Of a stretch of DNA of 41,921 nt, positions 31,334 through 41,456 are shown in pieces. The notes under the pieces are model-generated. The model saw only the letters and a program-made list of their open reading frames with translations. It was not told the origin of the DNA and searched no databases. The translations under genes and the position numbers were made by a program. The stretch is taken from positions 1 to 41,921 of the forward strand of contig JALLLT010000101.1 of the NCBI GenBank assembly GCA_025266875.1, in the 5' to 3' direction. Numbering within the stretch: position 1 is the stretch's first letter; the number at the start of each line of letters is the position of its first letter. Source of the stretch: Fennellomyces sp. T-0311. Taxonomy: Eukaryota > Mucoromycota > Mucoromycetes > Mucorales > Lichtheimiaceae.

Positions 31334-32584
31334 TTATTGATAGCAGGTGCTAACCTGCTTCATACATAAATCAATCCAGGAGTGACAGTCATTTTTACTG
31401 ACAGACATGACTATTTCTGTTACTCTTAAGGCAAGGTTGTCATTGGGACTAAGTGGGGTTCTTCTTATCTCCTTCGTCAACTTGTTCCATAAATGGTAGC
31501 TGGGAACAAAAGATGAAGATTTTGCTGGAACGAGAATAACCCCATGGTGTGCCTTTTTGATAGCTTCAATCACCTTTCGATTATCGCAGTATGGCAGATC
31601 CTCCAAAACAAAATACATGTTCGGTTGTTCACGCTCCTTGAGAATCTGGATAACACTCTCTACAAATTGCTGGAAATGATCGAGTCGTGTCCCTTTAGCA
31701 GCCCCTTGAATTTCGAAGATTGGCAACTTCTTCATTTTTGCTGACCGATGCGCTTCATGAGAATACGCAAAGATACCATCACCATTAAGACACACATAGC
31801 CACCAAGTTCGATGGGAATATCAGTCTTCTTGGGCTTTTGTGCGACAATCTTAATGTCAGCCCTAGCCAACTTGCATCCGTCGATAAAGACACACTTCGT
31901 CCCGTAGTCAACTCGGTTTTCAAACAAGAAGTGCGCATACTGCTTTCGATTTTGATTGACAGTAGCCTCTTCACTTTCCATGACCAAAGGACGATGTACA
32001 AAAACGAGATTGAAAGTCAAGTTTGCCTGTAAGTAAGACTTGATCACCTTGTTGATGGTTTTTTGCTCTTAGGATCCTATTACATTAGCATTGACTCTTT
32101 GCACAAAATATGATGTGGTACCTGGATAAGCTTCGCTCAGCGCATATGCAGCATCTTTCAGAACAATCCGAGGACCAGAAGTGCTCACATATTCGGCAAG
32201 GAAGGATTTTTGTTCCAGAGAAAGATTGTTGGATGGAACTTCGGAACGCAACTTGTAACGCGGAAGAACTTCTGGATTGGCGAGCATCATGTTACGAAGT
32301 TTATAACCCGTGGATTTTCCGAGTCTGTTATTTTTCGCTGCTTGGTATACGCTGGTTTCCGTATTCTTGAGCGTATCGACAAATTTTGCGACACGTTCAG
32401 GCTTATTACCGGACTTCACGTTTAGAGACCAAACATATTGATCACTGACATCAGATGAGGAGGTAGCTGCAGATGCTGTGATATCATGTTCGGGAATATG
32501 GTCGGAAACTACTCCTTGCATGCCATTTGACATCTCGCGAAGATAGTTTTTTGAAGCTTCGTAATAAAAAAAAGTTGGGTGCAT
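31334..32584 (-). CDS. B2: catalytically degenerate paralogue of the A transposase
   Basis: This is a protein of 398 residues from two exons (32584-32122 and 32067-31334) with a 54-bp intron at the position and phase of the A-gene intron. It aligns with A2 from the helix-turn-helix region (YVWSLNVKSG, NRLGKSTGYKLRNMM) to the C-terminus (RRTPLSPNDNL against HRTPLFSDSDL). In the DDE fold the first Asp survives (CVFIDG, about residue 217), but the second is Glu (FVLEDL, about 310) and the catalytic Glu is Tyr (VPSYHLW, about 345). B1 shows the same kind of losses, so B is not simply a fresh mutant: it probably kept DNA-binding or partner functions while losing cleavage. The start at 32584 (MHPTFFYYEASKNYLRE) matches that of B1. 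A TATA box lies 44 bp upstream. Confidence 0.85.
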
Positions 32585-32627
32585 AGAGTAGGAAAGTAAA
32601 GTAAACTTGGTTGTGGATAAAGTGTGT

Positions 32628-32635
32628 CTTTTATA
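32628..32635 (-). promoter_or_regulatory. TATA box of B2
   Basis: TATAAAAG on the minus strand lies 44 bp upstream of the ATG at 32584. It sits in the 72-bp gap between the C2 stop and the B2 start, so B2 has its own promoter and does not need a shared transcript with C2. Confidence 0.6.
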
Positions 32636-32656
32636 AAACATCTGTGACACAAGTAT

Positions 32657-33154
32657 CTACTCTATTTGTGGCTTTATGTACGACTGGAAGAATTCATCAA
32701 CCTCTGGGTCTGAACGAGCCGACCGAGCTTTCGCCACCTTTACTGGGGCTGACCTGGGCACTGGGGGATAGCCACGCACCTTGACATAGTAGTTGATCAG
32801 ACCCGTAAGCGTTTTGTACTTAATCTTGGTCTGCTCCGCAGTCTTCGTACATCCGATCTTGTCAACGTACAGAAGTCGGAGTGCCGTCATCACTTGCTCC
32901 TTGCTGCACGTGTCGTACTTCCCTCTCTTCGCACGAGGTTTCCTTTCCTTGACAACCTTCTGCTTGTCACCACTCTGCTTGGTTACAGCATTAGGAGGTG
33001 CAGAGTGGGACTCACTTGGCGCCTCCGTCATGACTTCGTCAACATCCGCTTCCCCCATGCCGCCTTCTTCAAACTCTGCCAGGTCGTCCAGTGGAATGCT
33101 GGCAGCATCGTTGGATTTTGTGCCTTTTGGGCCGGAAAGAAAGTTCTTCAGCAT
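32657..33154 (-). CDS. C2: small protein with helix-turn-helix-like segment
   Basis: This is a product of 165 residues with no named family. The N-terminal half is acidic (DDLAEFEEGGMGEADVDEVM). A basic linker (KERKPRAKRGKYD) and a helix-turn-helix-like region follow: CSKEQVMTALRLLYVDKIG, TKTAEQTKIK and TLTGLINYYVK. These parts line up with C1 (YSDEDIERVLMAYF and ARKLINTYK). The frame is open back to an ATG at 33193, but the TATAAAAG box at 33220-33213 is only 20 bp from it and 59 bp from the ATG at 33154, so I choose the latter. It probably binds DNA, perhaps the neighbouring TTAAGC array or the element ends, as a regulator or transposition co-factor. This is inference. Confidence 0.65.
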   Translation of the reverse strand: MLKNFLSGPKGTKSNDAASIPLDDLAEFEEGGMGEADVDEVMTEAPSESHSAPPNAVTKQSGDKQKVVKERKPRAKRGKYDTCSKEQVMTALRLLYVDKIGCTKTAEQTKIKYKTLTGLINYYVKVRGYPPVPRSAPVKVAKARSARSDPEVDEFFQSYIKPQIE

Positions 33155-33212
33155 GATGTTGCGTATGTTATATAGGGAGAAAATGCAAGGCATACTAAAA
33201 AAGAACCACCGT

Positions 33213-33220
33213 CTTTTATA
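33213..33220 (-). promoter_or_regulatory. TATA box of C2
   Basis: TATAAAAG on the minus strand. Its distance to the two candidate starts (20 and 59 bp) favours the inner ATG at 33154. Confidence 0.55.
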
Positions 33221-33439
33221 AGCGCTGTCGTGTGTAACACCAGTTTTTTATATGTTGGAGCTGTTGAGCACAAAGTTTAGCAGTACCGTTAAGAGAGTGA
33301 TGTTTAGTGGCCTTTTTAAGGCTCGAAATCGATCCACGACATTGAGCAAAAGCATTTAGTGGTTTACACTATCAAATAGAGTAATAAAATTGGTCACAAT
33401 AATTTAGGATTGATATTGATCACATGGAGTACTGTATTT

Positions 33440-34440
33440 TGGGCGTCGTGGGAATATATGATTGGGATGTATGTTTAAGCAAAGGAATAACTGAATTTAA
33501 GCAATTAAATTCAGTTGGGAACATCTTAGATAACAGAGTGTGCACTATATACGTACTCAGTTGGTGCCGTGTAACAATTGAAATTGGCACAAGAAATGAG
33601 AAGCTGGTTCAGCACGTCGTATTGAGAATCAAGTTAATCCGACAGTTGGGACAGTAATCTGGAAGGGAAATACAGCATATAAATTTAGCTTGACATTAAG
33701 CCATCATATTCAGTGCTCTGATTCATCTTCAATATTTAAGCCTGTCAAGTGGTCACTTGAGCTTTTAAGTTTGTCCTGCCATTTTAGCAGTTAAATAAAG
33801 TATTCAAGTTAAGCCTTCGAAGTTGTTTTTTTTTGGGTACCGGTATTAAGCAAATTTAATAAGTGTTTGGTTTGAGCAACAATGTAAATGATTTAAGTGC
33901 TCGGATATCGCACATTAATTCAGATTTTAATTAAGCTGACCAACATTTATCAATTAGGAATGTCTATTAAGCATACAAACAAAAGAGGATTAAGCATATG
34001 GATTAAGTATAGAAGAATTATAAAATTAAGCATGTGTAATTAGCTGATGAATTAGGTGGTATCTTAATCAAAAAAATTGAGCATTGACATTCAGCAGCAA
34101 CTTGAGTTTGTATGACGAGTATTAGGCAAACAGAAACAGCTTTCATGTTCAGCTTACAAATGCAGCTGTAAACATTTGTATGTATTTATCGAATCAACTA
34201 ATCGCATGATTTAAAAAGCAATGCATATCCGTATATGCAGCACACTTATTAAGTAAACAAATTAAGCAAGGCGAATGAAAGATTTGAGCTTTCAAATTAA
34301 GCACAAGGAAACAAAAGATTTAAGCTTTGTTATTTAGCACAATACTTTAAGCATAAGCATGTGAAGCTTAAGCTCTGAAATTTAGCACAGTAAGTTAAGC
34401 ACAAGATAAGGATTGAGGTCTGTAACGTAGTACCATAAAA
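33440..34440 (+). repeat. Dense array of TTAAGC-type motifs between C2 and D2
   Basis: Across about 1 kb the hexamer TTAAGC and its variants (TTTAGC, TTCAGC, TTGAGC) recur roughly every 20-40 bp, mostly in the same orientation and often followed by A. Examples are TTTAAGCAATTAAATTCAG near 33500, GATTAAGCATATGGATTAAG near 33990 and GAAGCTTAAGCTCTG near 34363. No gene is seen. The spacing is irregular, so this is a motif array and not a classic satellite. Element 1 has palindrome 1 in the same place. Confidence 0.7.
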
Positions 34441-34532
34441 TTTAGTAGTCAGCATTGTATCACAACAGCTCATGATTTCAATTATTTATTCAGCGTATGG
34501 GGTTTTATATAGAGTCATCGGATGCTATATTG

Positions 34533-34979
34533 TTATATTTTAGAAATGTCATTGGATGCTACATTTATAAATAAGAATACTCCCATACCTTCATCATCAT
34601 CGTCATCGTCTAGCTCACTTTCTGATGAGGAAATAAGCTCTCCCAAGGCGTCATATCCAGCATAGGGACAAACAAACGGTGGTCCCCTTGCATTTAAGCC
34701 GCTGCAAAGTGTAATGTAGTGCTTATACCAGGTTGGAGTACTTGGATGCATCAGAAACAAGATCGGATATCTGCAGAATATATGGGTTTGATCATGTTGG
34801 CATTGTCCACAAACATTCGTTGATCGACTATGGTCGTCTGGAAACCCGTGACATGCTGTTCCCTTGATGAAGCAGCGGACACAAATTAATCTGGGTCTTC
34901 TCCATGCTGGGTAGTCCGCAGTACGATGTCGTGGTTGGCGATAAATTGAGCAGCCAGGCAGTTGACTTTGGGTTTGCAT
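34533..34979 (-). CDS. D2: Cys-rich, probably zinc-binding protein
   Basis: This is an open frame of 148 residues with no named family. After IYRQPR and a Trp/Arg/Pro-rich stretch comes a Cys cluster: C33-x2-C36, C43-H44, C57-x2-C60 with HD next to it, and C69 (ICVRCFIKGTACHGF, VCGQCQHD). The second half has HPSTPTWYKHY, a further Cys pair and an acidic run of Asp. The Cys spacing suggests one or two zinc sites. D1 in element 1 has the same signature. A possible splice donor (AAG|GTATGG) at the end of the Asp run means that the last 15 residues may be replaced by another exon. Its promoter lies in the 220-bp gap shared with A2. Confidence 0.65.
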   Translation of the reverse strand: MQTQSQLPGCSIYRQPRHRTADYPAWRRPRLICVRCFIKGTACHGFPDDHSRSTNVCGQCQHDQTHIFCRYPILFLMHPSTPTWYKHYITLCSGLNARGPPFVCPYAGYDALGELISSSESELDDDDDDEGMGVFLFINVASNDISKI

Positions 34980-35154
34980 AGATTTTTTCCCTTGAGCTTG
35001 CGCAATTCAAGAGAAGAGATGAATTAGATACGTGTATCTTCACTTTTTATGTAGCACACTAATGTAGCACAATGACCGAAATTGTAATAAGCATGTGTAT
35101 AAAGGTAATCTTCTAATCAGGGTGTTACATAATGATTGTAGAGCCGGTCAATGG

Positions 35155-35162
35155 TATAAAAA
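35155..35162 (+). promoter_or_regulatory. TATA box of A2
   Basis: TATAAAAA lies 46 bp upstream of ATG 35201, in the divergent D2-A2 intergenic region. Confidence 0.6.
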
Positions 35163-35200
35163 GCTGTTGAGACAGTGAATAATTTACTCGTAATTCAACT

Positions 35201-36833
35201 ATGACGCCTCCCATTAAATTTATCGAGTGCCAACCCGTTGATGGCAGCTTTAAACGCAATACCAGACGACGTGTTCTAGCCAAGAAGAGAAAGACGAAGG
35301 CTACTACGAGACGGCCTGCAAGAACCAGACAGGCGGATGCTACAACTAGTTTGCGATTTCACTTCCATCGCCCACGAAACCCAGCGCCATTTGCAAATCT
35401 GGAGATCAATTTTTCGGGCCCTCCTACATACTACAGCTATCGAGACCTTGGTGACGACGGCGGATTCAATGTTAGAATTTCTGGTCCAGCTCAAGACGTA
35501 GAGCGTGCTGTTCGTACTGTTTACGAAATGAAAGAGATTCCTGAAGAGCCTAGTATCCAAGAGATTATGGATACAGAGCAAGACGAGGAATTCGATGATC
35601 TGGTGGCCTTTGAAAAGATCGAAGTCACAGAGACACCTTCATACGTTTGGACAAAGAGATACTCGCCTAAAAAGGTCAGCGACTTTCTCGACTCAGTGAT
35701 GAACCAAGGTGTTTCTGTGCCGGTAGCTGCTTCCAAGCATCGCATCGGTCAAGCTTCAGCGTACATATTCCGCAATGAATATCTTGAGGATCCTTCTATC
35801 CTTCCTGGATATAGGCTTGCTTCGGAGGTGCATCGACCATGTCATCACCAGAAAATCTTCGAAACCCACACTGCCTTCATCGATGCACTCATACGCGAAA
35901 ACCCATTGCGTACGATTAAAGAGATGCGCTTCAAGCTTCTTGAGAGCTTTCCAGGTCATTACTACCCTTAAGCTTCATAATAAGCAAGTTAGCTAATGCG
36001 TATATTGGTTTACAGGATTCCAAATAAGTCCATCTGCTGTTCATCGTCATGTCAATGGTACAATGGGGTATAGCCTTAAAAAGGTACGAACGATACCCCA
36101 GGCAAGGAATTCTCCAGAGAAGAAACAGCAGCGGTACGATTTTATCCGAAATCTCCGAAAACATGGAATCGATTTCTTGAGAGACTGTGTTTTCATTGAC
36201 GAGACGGGATTTCACAAGAAAGGCCTCCGAAGTCAAGGATACGCTAAAAAGGGTGTCTCATGCGTTGTCGAAGTTGCTGATGATTCTGGAGTTAATCTTT
36301 CGGTCATTGGCTGCATGTCCTATTCAGGAGTTATTTTACTCTCAAGACATGCGCCCAAGGTGGATCTTCTGGATTATCATGGGGAAATTGGTAGCAAGAG
36401 AAAGCGTAAAGATCATTCTTACGGTACTACTTCTACTCATTTCCACGACTTCATTGTGGACCTGCTTCGTGTGATGAAAGAACTCCGTATCGACAAGAAG
36501 TACATCGTTATGGATAACTGCTCTATCCACAGAGGTGACGGTACCGAGGATCTGATCAAGCAAGCTGGTCATACGTTGCTTTTTCTGCCTCCCCGAGCAC
36601 CTTTTTTAAATCCAATCGAAAAGGTGTGGGGTCATCTGAAACGAGAAGTTCACCGTACCCCTCTCTTCTCTGACAGCGATCTTATTGAGCGGATCGAACA
36701 AGCAGCCAAAAACGTATCGATTGCTCACTGCAGAGGATACATAAGAAATTCTCTTACGTTTTTTGATGCTTGTCTGAACAAAGAGGACATTTTTTACGAT
36801 GAGCAGTTTAGAAAGGTTGATATATCCGAATAA
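35201..36833 (+). CDS. A2: intact IS630/Tc1-type DD34E transposase
   Basis: This is the predicted active transposase of element 2. Exons 35201-35954 and 36016-36833 join in frame across a 61-bp GT-AG intron to 523 residues. The N-terminus is basic (RRRVLAKKRKTKATTRR). Next comes a conserved segment (YYSYRDLGDDGGFNVRISG) that is also present in A1 and A3. Helix-turn-helix regions (SKHRIGQASAYIFRNEY; FQISPSAVHRHV right after the splice) precede the DDE core. The catalytic acids are Asp about 313 (CVFIDETGF), Asp about 418 (YIVMDNCSIH) and Glu about 453 (NPIEKVW). The 34 residues between the last two give the DD34E spacing of Tc1/mariner. There are no lesions. It ends 41 bp before the right inverted repeat. 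It presumably acts on the shared CAGTCATTCCAG termini. Confidence 0.9.
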
Positions 36834-36874
36834 ATTTTTGCATGATAATTGCATAATGCCACACTGACTATATC

Positions 36875-37088
36875 TTTTTCCAAGTCGATTTTGTACTTTC
36901 GCAAAGGTTTTTCCTTTTTCAGATTACGGCAACAGACTTTCACGAGCACCATATCCATTTACGCTTTCAGTGTACAACTTCCTGACGGGATAACATTTTA
37001 CCATCCAATGGTCGACTTTTCCAACTACACACTCATTCATTTTCCGAAAAGCACTTTATAAAATTATAGTTTGGATCTGGAATGACTG
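36875..37088 (-). repeat. Right terminal inverted repeat of element 2
   Basis: This is the inverted copy of 31070-31283, followed by TA at 37089-37090. It keeps the CG at both mismatch sites. Confidence 0.95.
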
Positions 37089-37363
37089 TAAGGCATAGTT
37101 GCTAACTAGTTGCAGTACATAGTTTAAGATATCTAGGAAAGCATACAAAATGCAGTGCATTATAAAAAGTGATTATTTTGTAGATTATATAGTGCATCTC
37201 TGATGCAAGTCCCCACTGTTATGAAGGGAAGTAATCCAGCCTATGCAGGTTTACATATATGGCAAGATTTTACAGCTGTAGTTACAGTAAGATCAGTAAG
37301 GTTTACTTTTTTTCTACTGTGCATTTGCCGTAACCACTGATTTTACTTCTCTTTCTTTTCCCA

Positions 37364-37654
37364 ATGAATCCTTTCCATCCTGACCTGACTCAGATATCTG
37401 AGTGTGAACTGCTCATCTTGACATTAAATGCTTTGTCAATCTTAAGCAGACAGGTTGGCATGCTGATTGAATGGGTCGCAGCGCTGGAGAGCCTGGTCAT
37501 GTAGCAACTACAGCAACACTAGCAATATGAATTTGTGCTGGGTTAGAGAAAGCTGGCCAAGACTCAGGAGGATCTTATCACCTCAACATTCTTGCTGCCA
37601 GCAGATGCTCTAGTGAAAGATGTTAAAGGTGGCACTGGCACTGGGCATTTTTAG
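37364..37654 (+). pseudogene. Small coiled-coil ORF relic with three TAG stops (E-like first exon?)
   Basis: From ATG 37364 (MNPFHPDLTQISECELLILT) a frame of 97 codons reads through a hydrophobic, helix-like stretch (MLIEWVAALESLVM), then TAG, QLQQH, TAG, QYEFVLG, TAG and RKLAKTQEDLITSTF to a terminal TAG. All three internal stops sit where CAG (Gln) would suit the helix, as expected from C-to-T changes. Like E1 and E2, it begins with a short N-terminal part and a Gln-rich helix, so it may be a third E-type first exon. Similarity is only in style, so the assignment is weak. Confidence 0.35.
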
Positions 37655-37667
37655 AAGAATATGTAAG

Positions 37668-37810
37668 TAAAAAAGTTACAGGAAAACAACCAGATAGTTG
37701 GGTATATGTTTGTCTTTCTGTAACTTTCAAAAGTTACATATACTTGTAATGAAACTGACTATTATCGAGTATCTGTAAGTTTAAAAGTCACAGATACTTG
37801 TAAGCGACAG
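37668..37810. repeat. Hairpin-forming AAGTTACAG / GTATCTGT repeats
   Basis: Short inverted motifs cluster here: AAGTTACAG and CTGTAACTTT, AACTTTCAAAAGTTA, and GTATCTGTAAG paired with GTCACAGATAC. They lie just before the region shared with the E1 element and could be its subterminal repeats in this copy. Confidence 0.5.
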
Positions 37811-38019
37811 CCAATCAGACATGCTGTATTTTTTGCTGTAAAAGACATTAGCAACCATGTGGTAAACTTTAATCATTGTGTAATGCACTGGCCAGTTAGA
37901 AGCTTTTTTGTAGTAGGGTATACAGATGGGGGTACTGAGACGTTGCTTATTGATTTCGGAAGAAGCATCCGATGTTGAATAGCATATTTTTTTTAGCAAT
38001 AGTAATGCTAATTTTAGTT

Positions 38020-38873
38020 GCACAACTGGCAAAATTAGTGGTGGTAATTATGATTATAGCAGTAAAGCATTTTTATTTTCAGAAAGAAGTATACAATGGG
38101 TGAAATTTCTATGTGTCTACATAAATTACTAGCAACTAGTCAACCAGGAAAATAATGATGGACAGTGTAAGGAACACCAGAAGGAGTAAAGAACTCTGGA
38201 GAAAAGGGTGGCATGATGGTAACTAGAATGGAGAAAGTTAGAAAACATGTACAGTGGAGAAAAAGTAAGCAGATTACCTTACAGTTTTGAAATAATACGA
38301 GTGCGGGCAAGCCTATTCTTAAGATTTTATTAGTTCACTTGCAATGTAGTTTACGAATTATACGCACCATGATTGATTTAGTTTGCGAAATGGAGTGATG
38401 GCTGCAAAGGAAGAGATGCTGTTAAGAAAAGTACAACAGACCACGCTTTGAGAGGGTGCTTACCATGTTGTGATATGCTTGGTGTTCTGGCCAGAAAAGC
38501 TCCAGTGTCAACGAAAAGAGAGGATAATGCCTTGAATACAATCGGTAGTGCTGTGCTTTGGAAAAAGTCAATGATTATATGGAGGCAGCAGAGAGGAAAC
38601 AGCACTGTTATTACCTTGGCACCTATGAACTACATTGATAAAACTGAAGGGAAAAAGTTAAAGGAAGAGAAACGAACCTGAGCTCTGTAGTTGACTTTTA
38701 TAGTCATTGCGACGCTTGCCACCTAATGTGGCAGCAGTACCAAATATATAAAGTGTAAACACCATGTTGGAAAGTATCCATTTCATACCGCTTTATCTTG
38801 CCTCAGCTCGCTCTAATTACCATAATATTCGCTGTTTAATTTATGTGAACGCTTATACTTACACATAGTCTAG
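38020..38873 (+). repeat. 5' flank of E2, homologous to 19900-20808
   Basis: The two regions share blocks such as GCAAAATTGGC-type sequence, then GGTGGTA and AGCAGTA(A/T)AGCATTTTTATT, followed by TCAGAA. Both lead to an ATG of an E gene. Weaker similarity extends left to about 37820 and 19700. No ORF is conserved, so this is promoter or terminal sequence of the element. Confidence 0.6.
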
Positions 38874-40073
38874 ATGTCCAACTTTAACTTCATTCTTAGC
38901 AATAGCAGTGATGAGGAGCTGTCATTCAACAATCGCCAGATCCTGCACCAAGCAACTGGTGTGCCTGATGATATTCAGGCCCAGTTGCGATATCTCTTGG
39001 GCAAGTACCGTCGTATGCAAGCCAGGCAGGAGGAATATGAAGGTCGCTTGCGAGACTTAAGCGCCCTGTATGGTGCGCAGTAGAGCATGCAACCTACCGC
39101 ACCTGTAGTCAGTGCGCCTACTGCCTCTGCTGTTTGAGCATATACTGATGAAGAGATCAAGCACACAAAGGTAATGAAAAAATAATGCAATGCTGATACT
39201 GCTTTGACCTGATACGCGTTGTGACATAGGATCTCATCCATCAGAAATTGGAGTTGCTTGCTAAGGAAGAGTCACCTAGAGAATTCGATCTGGGTGTGTA
39301 CTTCAACAGGGCACTGAACAACCAGCTAGCCATGGAAGTGGTCAACTGGGTTTGTGGCAGACCAAGCTATCAGGTGGACAAAAAGACTGTGCGCGAAAAG
39401 GTGCATAACATTTTCCACTCCCACCGTGATGATGCACGCATGAGTGAACAGCACAAGGAGGAGCAAAACGACGACAAGCGCCAGTACCAGCATGTGCGAG
39501 AGGTTAGAGCTGATAAGCGATTTTCAACAAGGAAGGTGGCACTTAAAAAAGAAAACTGGTCATATATAGAAGCATGATGCACACTGTCAGTCGTATGCTG
39601 ATAATGTGGACTTGCTCGAGGCAGAGGGATCCCCATTCCAAGGCGGGAGTGCACTTCTCGCTCGGGAGTGTATGTCTTCAGAGTTGACAGATGGTGAAGC
39701 TGACGGAAGTGATAAGGTTGTCAATGTCTACAAGGTGGGCTATCGCTCCCAACAGGTAACCAAATTTTAAGTGAAGGGTATTTGTTTTTAAGCTAGAAGT
39801 TGTATGCATATGTAGGCTGTCTAGTACTTCAAGAAACTGGATCAGCTGACAGCAGTGAGGAAGTTGGCAACCGGTCGCCGCCAACCAGCAGGAAGCCGCT
39901 GCAGAAGAAGCGACAGCAACAACAATGGCAACTCTGTCGAGGAAGGTCGCAATGTACGACGCCGAGTGGGCACTGGTCGTGGAAGTGCCACTGGTAGAAT
40001 CGAGCATAGACCAGTGGACCTCGAGTGCGACTTCGTGTTGACACCCGAGCTGGCGAGCAGGTTGCCTTCATAG
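38874..40073 (+). pseudogene. E2: second copy of the coiled-coil companion gene
   Basis: This is homologous to E1 exon by exon. Exon 1 (38874 on) ends LRDLSALYGAQ with TAG at 39081-39083, then is open to TGA at 39135-39137 and the donor near 39171. Exon 2 (from 39231) encodes DLIHQKLELL, REFDLGVYFNRALNNQLAME and a charged region. Exon 3 (from about 39574) has ARECMSSELTDGEADGS and YKVGYRSQQ. The last exon has YFKKLDQLT and RRRVGTGRG and ends at 40073, with one more TAG where E1 has CGG (Arg). Every stop can be made by C:G-to-T:A changes. No tnp2 gene accompanies it, so this is a solo or truncated copy. Confidence 0.6.
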
Positions 40074-41450
40074 GCTGTGCGCCGACCTCAGCAACAATAA
40101 AAGCCTTTTTTTCCCTGCTTCTTTTAGTAGCCAATTTTTGAGTAAAGTTTTAGGCCTTTGTCAAGAACAATTTTTTATAAATTGCCTTTGTCCCACTGCG
40201 TCCTGGCACGTCCCAAAAATTTTAAACTCAAGCAGGACATGGGTAATTTTAAGCCAATTATTTATTGCCCTTGACAATAAATAACTCGTTATTTCTGGCC
40301 CGCGTCCTCACCTAAAAGTACAGAGCATTTCTTCGAGTGAATGCCGATGATAAAGGTAATCTGGGCTCTCGACTACGTATATGCTGTTTATAGATTCGTT
40401 GGATGAGTCATGTGAGGCTTTAATGTTGGCATTCTCGCGTAGAAACCTTGGAGTTGTAAGTTACTGTACCTCCTCCCTTCCCTCCAATTTTTTTATGGCT
40501 ATGGGCGAGAAAAGCAGCTATGCTAACTTTCAAGTATCTATGTAAATAAAATGGCGAAGGTAGCAAAAATATAAGGTATCACTATGAACGAATTTTTCGA
40601 TCGTCTGATATGTGCTTATAGCAAGGGGTGGATAACAAGAGGGCGTGATGTACCTTGGGTCAGTGGTCTAAAGGCGCATTACAAAGGGTACAGGAAAAGA
40701 TGGATATTATTTACAGGGTGCTGATAAAGACTTGATTACATCAGTCCTTATTAATTGAGTGTGCCTAATGGTGACAATGTGCAGAATGCCTTGGATCGAA
40801 ATAAGATAGAAGCGCATAAAGCAAGCCAAAGTGCGATCCTGGACAGAAGTGTATATGAAACTGAAGTTAATGTTACCAGGCATTGTATCCAATATGAACA
40901 TAACCACTGATCATTATCTTGGAATGGCTATCTCTCACTTTCCTTTTTGATAAAACTCACTTCTGCAGATATATCTTCCGTATCAGGCTTACTATCATAG
41001 ACGTTGTCATGAATGTGTGTTAACAGCTATCATCTAGCTTATCATTATCCGCTATGGACCGGCTCTATAACGATAGACATCATCTGTTCCCAATAATACC
41101 CCAACATGGCACGCATAATGTACATACAGACAATCATGATATGACTTTGGATAACGTCGGTAATAGGAAATCCCATCCACGATAAGCATTTAATATGGAT
41201 AGAGCGAACTCTTCACCTTAAAAAATACAGTTTTCTGAGTCTCATTGGCTACCATTGTCCTTTTCGATACTCGATACTTTGGTCTTATCTCACTAGGAGA
41301 ATATACGTGATATATTTAGGTATCGATACGTAGTGATAAAGAAAAATACAGATTTGACAAGAGAAAGGGGAAAAAAGACTACCAAACAAGTAAGGGAAAT
41401 TCTGAGAGATGGGAGGGGGAGGAACTTACGAAAAAAAAGGTGACAAGAAA
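40074..41450. other. AT-rich spacer, nothing recognised
   Basis: I see no coding region of conserved type. Small hairpins occur (TTATTG / CAATAA near 40260). The right end of the E2 copy should lie somewhere in its first part but is not identifiable. Confidence 0.5.
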
Positions 41451-41456
41451 GATGGA

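Larger units (their letters stand above)
31070..37088. mobile_element. Element 2: intact 6.0-kb four-gene Tc1/IS630-type transposon
   Basis: The 214-bp terminal inverted repeats (31070-31283 and 36875-37088) differ at only two positions and start CAGTCATTCCAG. TA duplications flank them at 31068-31069 and 37089-37090. Four genes fill it: B2 (minus), C2 (minus), a repeat array, D2 (minus) and A2 (plus). A2 and B2 end about 40-50 bp inside the repeats and are transcribed outward. All four frames are open, the transposase triad is complete, and the repeats are nearly identical, so this copy is young and could be autonomous. The same set in element 1 shows that the four genes travel together. Confidence 0.92.

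Noticed and set aside
20809..40073. Reassignment of TAG to Gln, suggested by TAG codons in E1, E2 and the 37364 relic
   Set aside because: The intact Plavaka gene ends with TAG, and TAG is missing inside A2, B2, C2 and D2. C-to-T decay explains the stops more simply.
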